Shown here: positions 6,753 to 14,800 of the stretch, piece after piece
Numbering within the stretch: position 1 is the first letter of the stretch
Layout of the letters: every line of letters starts with the position of its first letter
Notes under the pieces: model-generated
Seen by the model: the letters and a program-made list of their open reading frames with translations, nothing else
Databases searched by the model: none
Told to the model about the DNA's origin: nothing
From: JANXAZ01 sp037446605
GTDB lineage: Bacteria > Pseudomonadota > Alphaproteobacteria > Geminicoccales > Geminicoccaceae
NCBI GenBank assembly: GCA_037446605.1
Contig: JBBIIE010000058.1
Coordinates: forward strand, 1 to 18,709
Direction of reading: 5' to 3'
DNA length: 18,709 nt
Made by a program: the position numbers and the translations under genes

Positions 6753-8237
6753 ATGAAGGGAACGATCGACGTACGGGAGGCCCCGCCCCGCCGCCCCACC
6801 GGCCGGCGGGAGGTGCAGGGCCGCACCGCCCCGTCCGGCCCCTCGCCGATCGCCTCGGCCGCCCTGCTCGCGGGCATCGCGGCGATCCTGGCGGCGGTTC
6901 CCTGGCCGCTCGGGAGCAACCGTGCCTGGGCGGCAGCCCTCCTGTTCCTCACGAGCGCGAGCCTGCTCGCCGCGACCGGCCTGGGCCTGGCGCTCGGCCG
7001 CCTGCGCCTCGTGCGATCACCCGTCGCGGCGGTCGGAGCGCTCCTCCTCGTGGCCGGCGTGATCGGCTGGATCCTGGTCCAGGCCGGACCCGCCCCCTGG
7101 CCGGAGCTCGCCCATCCGGTCTGGGCCCTCCTGCCCGAGGAGCTCGCCGCGACACCCGCGATCGCCCTCGACCCGCCGGCCGCGCGCGAGGCGCTGCTGC
7201 GTCTTCTGGCCCCGGTGAGCCTGCTCCTCGCGGCCTTCGTGCTCGCCGCCGACCGCGAGCACGCCGAGCGGCTGCTGCGGATCGTCCTCCTCGTCGTCTG
7301 CGCCCAGGCGGCCTTCGCGCTCGCCCGCGTCGTCCTCGGCTGGGACCTCCTCCTGGGCGTGAGCCTGCCACTGCAGCGGATCTCGGGCAGCTTCGTCAAC
7401 CCCAACCACTTCGCCGCCTACGTCAACATGGGCGCGGTGATCGCCCTCGTCCTGCTCCTCGAGCGGGCGCGCGGCGAGGCGGATTCGCCGCGCCTGGGCC
7501 CGGCCCTGGCACGGCTGCTCGCGACCGCGCTGCAGACCCGCCCGCTGCTCGTGGCGGCACTCTTCCTGTGCCTGCTGGCCGCGGCCGCGAGCGCCTCGCG
7601 CGGCGGCGCCCTGGCGCTGCTGCCGACCCTCCTCGTGCTGTTCGCGGTCGGCCTGCGCGGTGCCCGCCGACCGCTCCTTCTGGTCGGCCTCGCGCTACTC
7701 GCCGCACTCCTCGGCTGGGCGGTGAGCAGCGGCGGCGAGCTGCTTTGGGAGCGGCTCGTGCGCCTCGATCCGTCGAGCGAGTTCAGCCCCGGCCTGCAGG
7801 GCCGCGTGCTCGCCTTCGGCTTCGCGCTCGAGCAGATCGCGGCGCGGCCCTGGCTCGGCCACGGCTACGGCGGCTTCCCCTCGCTCTTCAACCACGCCCG
7901 CGACGAGCGCTTCGGCCCGGGCCTGCTCTGGGACTACGTCCACAACAGCTACCTGGAGCTCGCGGTCGAACTCGGACTCGTCGCCGCCGGCGCGCTCGCG
8001 CTCGCCGTCCTCTTGCTGCTCCTGCCCTGCCTGCGCGCGATCCGCCGCGGGACCTCGAGCCCCCTGCCGCTGGTGGCTATCGGCGTGACGCTCGTGCAGG
8101 CGCTGCACGCGCTGGTCGATTTCGCCTGGCAGATCCCGGCGGTCACGGCGACCTGGGCGGTCCTGGCCGGGCTCGGCCTCGGCCGCGCCGCGCTCACCCT
8201 CGAACGCCGCGACCCCTCCCGGAACGCGCGCGGCTGA
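6753..8237 (+). CDS. O-antigen ligase / WzyC-family polysaccharide ligase or polymerase
   Basis: A polytopic inner-membrane protein of 494 residues with 10-12 hydrophobic segments, of the family that joins undecaprenyl-linked polysaccharide to lipid A or a protein, or polymerises repeats. Visible marks are SGSFVNPNHFAAYV (211-224), SASRGG (280-285, the conserved Arg), WLGHGYGGF (367-375) in the large periplasmic loop and YVHNSYLELAVELG (395-408) with the conserved His at 397. The start is ATG 6753; its ribosome-binding site is poor, and the first 30 residues are charged and Pro-rich before the first membrane segment. It is divergent from the wzc group, which supports a polysaccharide role. 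Ligase and polymerase cannot be told apart from sequence. Its stop codon touches the CCA end of the opposing tRNA gene. Confidence 0.88.
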   Translation: MKGTIDVREAPPRRPTGRREVQGRTAPSGPSPIASAALLAGIAAILAAVPWPLGSNRAWAAALLFLTSASLLAATGLGLALGRLRLVRSPVAAVGALLLVAGVIGWILVQAGPAPWPELAHPVWALLPEELAATPAIALDPPAAREALLRLLAPVSLLLAAFVLAADREHAERLLRIVLLVVCAQAAFALARVVLGWDLLLGVSLPLQRISGSFVNPNHFAAYVNMGAVIALVLLLERARGEADSPRLGPALARLLATALQTRPLLVAALFLCLLAAAASASRGGALALLPTLLVLFAVGLRGARRPLLLVGLALLAALLGWAVSSGGELLWERLVRLDPSSEFSPGLQGRVLAFGFALEQIAARPWLGHGYGGFPSLFNHARDERFGPGLLWDYVHNSYLELAVELGLVAAGALALAVLLLLLPCLRAIRRGTSSPLPLVAIGVTLVQALHALVDFAWQIPAVTATWAVLAGLGLGRAALTLERRDPSRNARG

Positions 8238-8313
8238 TGGTGCCCAGGGGCGGAGTCGAACCACCGACACCGTGATTTTCAGTCACGTGCTCTACCAACT
8301 GAGCTACCTGGGC
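8238..8313 (-). tRNA. tRNA-Phe (GAA)
   Basis: The minus strand folds into a complete 76-nt cloverleaf. The acceptor GCCCAGG pairs with CCTGGGC, the D-arm is GCTC/GAGC, and the anticodon stem CGTGA/TCACG carries loop CTGAAAA (anticodon GAA). The T-arm is GGTGG-TTCGACT-CCGCC, and the CCA end is encoded. All stems are perfectly paired. The CCA end (8238) directly follows the ligase stop codon on the other strand, with no gap. Confidence 0.98.
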
Positions 8314-8322
8314 GGCCCGCCC

Positions 8323-8351
8323 CGTATAGGCAGGCGGGCACGGCCTGTCCA
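8323..8351 (-). promoter_or_regulatory. Predicted sigma-70 promoter of tRNA-Phe
   Basis: On the minus strand TGGACA (8351-8346, 5 of 6 consensus) and TATACG (8328-8323, 4 of 6) are separated by exactly 17 bases. The -10 box ends 9 bases before the mature 5' end, so the 5' leader would be only a few nucleotides. The bases after the -10 are all G or C, the discriminator type associated with stringently controlled stable-RNA promoters. Confidence 0.6.
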
Positions 8352-8433
8352 GGGCCCCGCTCGCCCCCTGCGCCGGGCCCGCCCCAGGGTTGACGCGGTA
8401 CGCACGAAGGTGCCGCAGGCGGGCTCGGCCGGC

Positions 8434-8463
8434 TCGACAGGACGCCCCCGGCCAAGCTAGATT
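8434..8463 (+). promoter_or_regulatory. Possible promoter of the 73-aa hypothetical gene
   Basis: TCGACA (8434-8439) and TAGATT (8458-8463) are 18 bases apart in a locally AT-richer patch. Transcription would start near 8470, about 40 bases before the ATG at 8512. Match quality is moderate. Confidence 0.3.
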
Positions 8464-8511
8464 ACCAATCGGCAACCATCCCGCTCGCCGGACCTGCGTG
8501 GGACCAAGGCC

Positions 8512-8733
8512 ATGGAGCTCCGCCCCGTCGATCCGCCCCCAGAGCCCGCGGGCCGGCTCTGGCGCGATACGCTCGGGCAGCTCGCCGCCTGGCTCGAGGC
8601 GCAGGGCCTCGAGCCCGAGCGGGCCCAGGAGCTGTCGGAGAGCGTCGTGATCGTCTGCGCGCTGCGGCACGCACCGCGCTCGCGCGAGGACGCGCTGCAC
8701 CTGGCCATGACGCAGGCCGCGCGGATGCGCTGA
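8512..8733 (+). CDS. Hypothetical protein (73 aa)
   Basis: A short stand-alone gene with an ATG preceded by AAGG a few bases upstream and a candidate promoter. The product (starting MELRPVDPPPEPAGRLWRDT) is predicted to be mostly helical, has no signal peptide or membrane segment, and is slightly acidic in the middle (LEAQGLEPERAQELSES). A His at 53 and a closing helix (DALHLAMTQAARMR) are the only other marks. I recognise no family. Coding status is supported by amino-acid balance, position in a gap between tRNA-Phe and a convergent operon, and the absence of a better reading on the other strand. It could still be a chance open frame. Confidence 0.5.
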   Translation: MELRPVDPPPEPAGRLWRDTLGQLAAWLEAQGLEPERAQELSESVVIVCALRHAPRSREDALHLAMTQAARMR

Positions 8734-8759
8734 GCCGCCGCGCCGACGACGGGCCCCCG

Positions 8760-9761
8760 CTAGGCGGCCACGTCGGCACCGAGGTGGTAGAGGCAGTCGC
8801 CGCGCTCGACCATCGGCATCGGCCGGCGGCAGAGTACGAGCCCCCCGGCCGCGAAGCGCAGCTCGAGCGGTGCACGCTCCGGCTCGTCCGGATCGTGCAG
8901 CCAGCCGGCCGTCTGCCCGGCCACCACCTCCTCTCCCTGCACCACCGCCGGCTCGAACAGCCCGCCCCGCGGCGCGTAGAGGAAGTGCTCCGGGCGGACC
9001 TCGACCAGCCGCGTGGCGGATGGCGCCGGCACGTCCTCCAGCACACCCAGATGCGCAAGGAAGCCCAGCACGCCGCGCCGCGCCACGGCGAGCGTGGTCG
9101 GCGTCACCGTGCCGGCGCCGCCGAGCTCGGTGCCGAGCGCCAGCACTCCCTTGCGGTCGGCCGCGCCCAGGACGCCGTTGTCGTTGCCGACCGGCGCCAC
9201 GAGGTAGCTCACCGGCGCGCCGAACGCGCGCAGTGCCGCGAGCTTGCGCGCCCGCAGCGGGTCCTCGGCCGAGGTCCGCGCGAGCGCGCTCGGGACGTAG
9301 TCGAGCGTGCGACCGCCCGAGTGCAGGTCGATCGCCGCATCGGCGCGCGCGAACAGCACGGTCTCGATGAAGTGCGCCACGGCCTTGGTCGGCTCGTGGT
9401 CGAGCCCGGGATCGCCCACGAACATGCGGTTGAGGTTGGCGCCGTCGATCGGCGAGCAGCGCTGCCAGGCGAGCACCGCCGGCAGGTTGGTCATCGGCAG
9501 GAGGATCAGCCGGCCCTGCACCCGGGCCGGGTCGAGCTCGCGGATCAGGCGCAGGAGCGTGATCGGCCCCTCGAGCTCGTCGCCGTGGTTGCCGCCGCCC
9601 AGATAGACCGTGGGCCCCCTGCCGTTGCCGATCACCGCGATCGGCACGCCGATCCAGCCATAGGCCGACCGGTTCGAGGACAAAGGCACGCGCAGGTTGC
9701 CGACCTGACGGCCGGTGCCCTCCAGGTCGACCTCGCAGGTGATGCGGCTCGGCAGGCTCAT
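8760..9761 (-). CDS. Succinylglutamate desuccinylase/aspartoacylase-family (M14-type) zinc amidohydrolase
   Basis: A predicted cytoplasmic zinc enzyme (333 residues) of the COG3608 deacylase group, which cleaves N-acyl groups from amino acids and related compounds. The zinc site is complete: GGNHGDELEG gives His59 and Glu62, and DLHSGG gives His147. The substrate-carboxylate motif is NLNR (109-112), and the catalytic Glu is probably E212 in LGTELGGAG. A beta-rich C-terminal domain (about 250-333) follows, as in aspartoacylase relatives such as the ectoine-pathway DoeB. The ATG at 9761 overlaps the upstream aminotransferase stop by 4 bases and has GAGGAG 6 bases upstream. It is the last gene of the peptide-importer operon, so its substrate, or a product of it, is probably what the transporter brings in. 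The exact acyl group cannot be deduced. Confidence 0.88.
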   Translation of the reverse strand: MSLPSRITCEVDLEGTGRQVGNLRVPLSSNRSAYGWIGVPIAVIGNGRGPTVYLGGGNHGDELEGPITLLRLIRELDPARVQGRLILLPMTNLPAVLAWQRCSPIDGANLNRMFVGDPGLDHEPTKAVAHFIETVLFARADAAIDLHSGGRTLDYVPSALARTSAEDPLRARKLAALRAFGAPVSYLVAPVGNDNGVLGAADRKGVLALGTELGGAGTVTPTTLAVARRGVLGFLAHLGVLEDVPAPSATRLVEVRPEHFLYAPRGGLFEPAVVQGEEVVAGQTAGWLHDPDEPERAPLELRFAAGGLVLCRRPMPMVERGDCLYHLGADVAA

Positions 9762-10909
9762 GAGCGGCTCCTCGTCGGATGGTCGAGCGCGTCCAGGAAG
9801 CGGTCGATGTCGGCATCGGTGCACCACAGGTGCGGGCTCACCCGGAGCGCCCCGCCGCGTGCGCTGACCCGCACCCCGCGCTCGGCCAGCGCGCGCGCAT
9901 CCTCGGGCCCGAACGGCCGGGCGCCGCGCACACCCAGCAGGTGCGGCGCGCGGTGCCGGTCGGGCGGGACCGTGAGGCCGCGCTCGCGCGCCGCCTGCGC
10001 GATCCGCCCGGTCCAGCCCGCGAGCGTGGCCGCGATCCGCGCCGGCCGCCAGGCGAGCAGCGCATCCAGCGCCGCGATCGCCATCGGCAGGCTCACCCAG
10101 TTGGAGCGCTCGCCCATGTCGTAGCGGCGGGCACCCGGGGCGAACGCGAAGGTGTAGGCGGTCGCTCCCTCCCGGCCCTCGACGCCGGCGCGGCAGAAGC
10201 CGTGCTCCTCGAGCGGCCGACCCTCCCGCCGGGCCGGTGCCGCCCAGAGGAAGGCCAGCGTGTAGGGGCACAGGAGCCACTTGTAGGCCGAGACGATCAG
10301 GAAGTCCGGCTGCACCCGGGCGACGTCGAAGGGCACCGCCCCGACGCTCTGCGTACCGTCGACCACGAGCGCCGCGCCGACCGCCCGGCAGGCGGCGCCG
10401 ACCGCCTCGAGGTCGACCGCCGAGCCGTCGGTCCAATGGCAGGCGGGGCTCGCCACGACCCCCGTCGCGGGCCCGATCCGTGCCAGGATCGCCGCGGTCC
10501 AGTCGCCGTCCGCCGGTCGCGGCACGGTGACGAGCGCGGCCCCGCTCTCGCGCGCCTTGCGGTGCCAGCCCAGATGGCTCGAGGCGTGCTCGTCCTCGAG
10601 CACGAGGATGGTCCGGCCCGGCCCGGCCTCGAGGTTGGCGGCGGCGAGCGCCGTGCCGTAGCTGGTCGAGGGCAGGATCGCCACCCCGTCGACATCGCCG
10701 CCCACGAGGGCCGCGAAGCGGCCGCGCACCGCCTCGACCTCGTCGAAGAAACGCTCGCGCCGGATCGCCCAGGGCGCAGCCTTGCGGTCGAGCCCGCGAT
10801 GGCCCGCCGCGCGCACCGTGTCGAGCAGCGGCGAGAGGTAGGCGCAATCGAGATAGGCGAGGTCCGCCGGCACACCGAAGCGCGCGCGCAGGTCGGCGGG
10901 CAACGTCAC
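9758..10909 (-). CDS. Class-V aminotransferase-fold PLP-dependent enzyme
   Basis: A 383-residue PLP enzyme of the class-V fold, which includes cysteine desulfurases, kynureninase and isopenicillin-N epimerase-like proteins. The cofactor lysine is K210 in SAYKWLLCPY. The cofactor-ring Asp and Gln are in DGTQSVGA (D184, Q187), and the preceding His158 lies in SPACHWTDG. The SAYKWLLCPY version with a flexible C-terminal domain occurs in family members annotated only as generic class-V enzymes, so transamination, lyase, racemase and desulfurase activities are all open. The start is GTG at 10909, overlapping the preceding ATPase stop as GTGA, and the gene ends in an ATGA overlap with the M14 hydrolase gene. 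This coupling implies the two enzymes act in one pathway on the imported compound. Confidence 0.88.
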   Translation of the reverse strand: MTLPADLRARFGVPADLAYLDCAYLSPLLDTVRAAGHRGLDRKAAPWAIRRERFFDEVEAVRGRFAALVGGDVDGVAILPSTSYGTALAAANLEAGPGRTILVLEDEHASSHLGWHRKARESGAALVTVPRPADGDWTAAILARIGPATGVVASPACHWTDGSAVDLEAVGAACRAVGAALVVDGTQSVGAVPFDVARVQPDFLIVSAYKWLLCPYTLAFLWAAPARREGRPLEEHGFCRAGVEGREGATAYTFAFAPGARRYDMGERSNWVSLPMAIAALDALLAWRPARIAATLAGWTGRIAQAARERGLTVPPDRHRAPHLLGVRGARPFGPEDARALAERGVRVSARGGALRVSPHLWCTDADIDRFLDALDHPTRSRS

Positions 10910-11898
10910 GGGGCGGGCTCCGGAGCGTGCAGGTGGCAGGCGACGAGCCGCCCCGGCGCCACCTCGCGCAAGGGCGGCTCGACCCGCCGGCAGACCTCCA
11001 TCACGTGCGGGCAGCGGGTGTGGAAGCGGCAGCCCGGGGGCGGGTCCAGGGGGCTCGGCACGTCGCCCTGCAGCACGATCCGCTCGCGCCGCCGCCCGGC
11101 CCTGGGCACCGGCACGGCGGAAAGGAGCGCCTGCGTGTAGGGGTGGAGCGGCGCGCGGTAGAGCTGCTCCTTGGGCGCCAACTCGACGATGTGTCCGAGA
11201 TACATGACCGCGACGCGGTCGCAGATGTGCCGCACCACGGCCAGATCGTGGCTGATGAAGAGGTAGGTCAGGCCGAGCTCGCGCTTGAGGTCGACGAGCA
11301 GGTTCAGGACCTGGGCGCGGATCGACACGTCCAGCGCCGAGACCGGCTCGTCGCAGACCAGGAGCTCGGGGTCGAGGGCGAGCGCGCGGGCGATCCCGAC
11401 CCGCTGGCGCTGGCCGCCGGAGAGCTCGTGCGGGTGGCGGTCGGCGTAGCCGCCGGCGAGCCCGACCCGATCGAGCAGCGCCGCCACGCGGCGGGCGCGC
11501 GCGGCACGGTCGCCCACCCGGTGCACGATCAGCGGCTCGGCCACGATCTCGCCGAGCGTCATGCGCGGATCGAGCGAGCCGTAGGGATCCTGGAACACGA
11601 TCTGCATCTTGCCGCGCAGCGGCCTGAGCTCGCGCTCGGGCAGCGCCTGGATCTCGCGCCCGGCGAAGCGGATCACCCCGGCCGTGGGCTCCAGGAGGCG
11701 CAGCAGCAGCCGCCCGGTCGTGGTCTTGCCGCAGCCCGATTCGCCGACGAGACCGAGCGTCTCGCCGCGGCCGATCGAGAAGCTCACCCCGGCCACCGCG
11801 ACCAGCTCGCGGCGCGCCCGCCACGGCCCGACCCCGCCGCGCAGCAGGAAGCTCTTGGCGAGCCCCTCGACCTCGACCACGGGCTCGGCCGCGCTCAT
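10906..11898 (-). CDS. Peptide-class ABC transporter ATP-binding protein, DppF/OppF type
   Basis: The second ATPase of the Dpp/Opp-class importer, 330 residues. Motifs: Walker A GESGCGKT (52-59), Q-loop Q103, signature LSGGQRQR (159-166), Walker B LLVCDEP (179-185) and H-loop H217. The C-terminal oligopeptide-transporter extension (about 250-330) carries four cysteines at 290, 296, 303 and 321, the pattern that binds an iron-sulfur cluster in some structurally studied relatives. The ATG at 11898 overlaps the partner ATPase gene by 4 bases, and the stop overlaps the PLP-enzyme start. Both ATPases are intact, so a heterodimeric motor is expected. Confidence 0.95.
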   Translation of the reverse strand: MSAAEPVVEVEGLAKSFLLRGGVGPWRARRELVAVAGVSFSIGRGETLGLVGESGCGKTTTGRLLLRLLEPTAGVIRFAGREIQALPERELRPLRGKMQIVFQDPYGSLDPRMTLGEIVAEPLIVHRVGDRAARARRVAALLDRVGLAGGYADRHPHELSGGQRQRVGIARALALDPELLVCDEPVSALDVSIRAQVLNLLVDLKRELGLTYLFISHDLAVVRHICDRVAVMYLGHIVELAPKEQLYRAPLHPYTQALLSAVPVPRAGRRRERIVLQGDVPSPLDPPPGCRFHTRCPHVMEVCRRVEPPLREVAPGRLVACHLHAPEPAP

Positions 11899-12920
11899 TC
11901 CACGGCCTCGTCCGCGACCGGCTCGCCGTCGACCGGCCCGGCCGGTGCGGGCGCCAAGCTCGCGCGGATGCAGGCCACCGCCCGCACCCCCTCGCGGCGC
12001 AGCGGCGGGTCGGCGGCACGGCAGGCGGGCTCGGCGAGCGTGCAGCGCGGCGCGAAGCGGCAGCCCGCCTCGAGCTCGTGGAGCTGTGGCACCGCGCCCG
12101 GGATCGCCTGCAGCCGCCCGCCCTCGCCCTCGAGGTCGGGCAGGCTCGCGAGCAGGCCGCGGGTGTAGGGGTGCGCCGGCCGCTCGAAGATGGCCTCCAC
12201 GGGCCCCTCCTCGACCACCCGCCCGGCGTACATGACGAGCACGCGGTGGGCGAACTCGGCGACGACCCCGAGATCGTGGGTGATGATCACGACCGCCATG
12301 CCGAGCTCGGCCTGCAGCCGCTCGAGCAGGTCCAGGATCTGCGCCTGGATGGTGACGTCGAGCGCCGTGGTGGGCTCGTCGGCCAGGAGCACCTTGGGGT
12401 TGCAGGCGAGCGCGATGGCGATCATCACGCGCTGCCGCATGCCGCCCGAGAGCTCGTGCGGGTAGGCTTCGAGCCGCTCGGCGGGCGAGGGGATGCCGAC
12501 CTTGGCCAGGAGCTCGACGGCGCGGTCGCGGGCGGCGCGGCGGCCGATCCGCTCGTGCTGGCGGAGCGTCTCCAGGATCTGCTCGCCGACCGTGAAGACC
12601 GGGTTCAGGGAGGTCATCGGCTCCTGGAAGATCATCGAGATGGCCGCACCGCGCACGCGCTGCAGCTCGCGCTCGGGAAGACGCAGGAGATCGCGGCCCT
12701 CGAACGCGACCTTGCCCGCCACGATCCGTCCGGGCGGGCGCGGCACGAGGCCGAGGATCGAGAGCGCGGTCATGCTCTTGCCGCAGCCCGATTCGCCGAC
12801 GATGCCGAGGACCTCGCCCGGGTGCAGGTCGAACGACACCCCGTCGACCGCGTTGAAGCGGCCGTCCTGGGTCCGGAGCTCGGTGACGAGGCCGCGCACG
12901 CTCAGGATCGGCGGCGGCAC
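11895..12920 (-). CDS. Peptide-class ABC transporter ATP-binding protein, DppD/OppD type
   Basis: The first ATPase of the importer, 341 residues. Motifs: Walker A GESGCGKS (42-49), Q-loop Q99, signature LSGGMRQR (157-164), Walker B VLLADEP (177-183) and H-loop H215. The C-terminal extension has cysteines at 287, 293, 300 and 317 in the family's CxFxxRC-type arrangement, then an acidic, Pro/Ala-rich tail. The start is GTG at 12920, two bases after the permease stop, with no strong ribosome-binding site, so translation is probably coupled. A longer open frame upstream overlaps the permease and is a shadow. Confidence 0.94.
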   Translation of the reverse strand: MPPPILSVRGLVTELRTQDGRFNAVDGVSFDLHPGEVLGIVGESGCGKSMTALSILGLVPRPPGRIVAGKVAFEGRDLLRLPERELQRVRGAAISMIFQEPMTSLNPVFTVGEQILETLRQHERIGRRAARDRAVELLAKVGIPSPAERLEAYPHELSGGMRQRVMIAIALACNPKVLLADEPTTALDVTIQAQILDLLERLQAELGMAVVIITHDLGVVAEFAHRVLVMYAGRVVEEGPVEAIFERPAHPYTRGLLASLPDLEGEGGRLQAIPGAVPQLHELEAGCRFAPRCTLAEPACRAADPPLRREGVRAVACIRASLAPAPAGPVDGEPVADEAVE

Positions 12921-12922
12921 GG

Positions 12923-13802
12923 CTACTGCTGGACCTTGAGGCGCGGGTCGAGCACGTCGCGGAGCCCGTCGCCCAGGAGGTTGAGGCCGAGCACGGTCAT
13001 GGCGAGCGCCAGGCCGGGGATCAGCGTGATCCAGGGCGCCTCGCGGATGTAGAGGCGCCCCTCGGCGATGATGTTGCCCCAGGTGGGTGTGGGCGGCTCG
13101 GCACCCAGGCCGAGGAAGCTCAGGACGGCTTCCGAGAGGACCGAGTAGGCGAAGATGAAGGTGAGCTGGACGATCAGCGGCGCCATGCAGTTGGGCAGGA
13201 CGTGGCGCAGCAGGATGCGGGCGTGGCTCGCCCCCATGGCGCGCGCCGCCTCGACATAGGCCTGCTCGCGCACGACCAGGACCGAGGCGCGCACGATGCG
13301 TGCGGTCCGCGGCGTGTAGACCGCGGCCAAGGCGATCACCGCGTTGATCGAGCCCGGCCCGAGCGCCGCGCTGATGCCGATCGCAAGGAGGATCACCGGA
13401 AACGCCATGAAGGCGTCCATGATCCGCATCAAGAGGTTGTCGAGCGCGCGGAAATAGCCGGCGAGCGCACCCAGGAGCGTGCCGAAGACCGCGTTCAGGA
13501 CGACCACGCCGAGGCCGATGGCGAGCGAGAGCTGGGCGCCGCGGATCACCCGGCTCCACTGGCTCCTGCCGAAATTGTCGGTGCCGAAGATCCACTCGGA
13601 ACCGGGCGGCTTGAGCTTGTTGCGGACCGAGATCCGGTTGGGGTCGACCTGGATCAGGAGACCGGCCAGGAGGGCGGCGGCGAGCACCACCCCGAACAGG
13701 CAGGCGCCCGCGAGGAACAGCCGGTGGCGGAGCAGGCGGCGCAGCGTCGGGAAGCGGTGCCGGCCGGCCGGCGTCGGCCGCACCGCCGATGCGGCGAGCG
13801 CC

Positions 13803-13813
<11 letters not shown>
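12923..13813 (-). CDS. Peptide-class ABC transporter permease, DppC/OppC type
   Basis: An inner-membrane permease of 296 residues. The N-terminal cytoplasmic tail (about 1-30) precedes the first membrane segment at about 32-54. The periplasmic FGTDNFGRSQWSRV motif (76-89) is diagnostic of DppC-type subunits. The cytoplasmic coupling loop at 185-208 (EAARAMGASHARILLRHVLP) and the C-terminal GDGLRDVLDPR (281-291) complete the picture. The start is GTG at 13813, which overlaps the DppB-type gene by 11 bases; a closer start in frame is not available. Confidence 0.95.
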
Positions 13814-14756
<943 letters not shown>

Positions 14757-14800
14757 GGCCGCCCCTCCCCGCCCCGCGGCTCAGCCCGGTGCCCGATCGA

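Noticed and set aside
8238..8313. tRNA-Phe as an attachment site of an integrated element
   Set aside because: No integrase, no second copy of the tRNA 3' end, and no change in gene type or composition next to it.
8194..9816. Long minus-strand open frame running through the tRNA and the M14 gene
   Set aside because: It crosses the tRNA-Phe gene and is out of frame with the clear zinc hydrolase; the product is Arg/Ala-rich low complexity.
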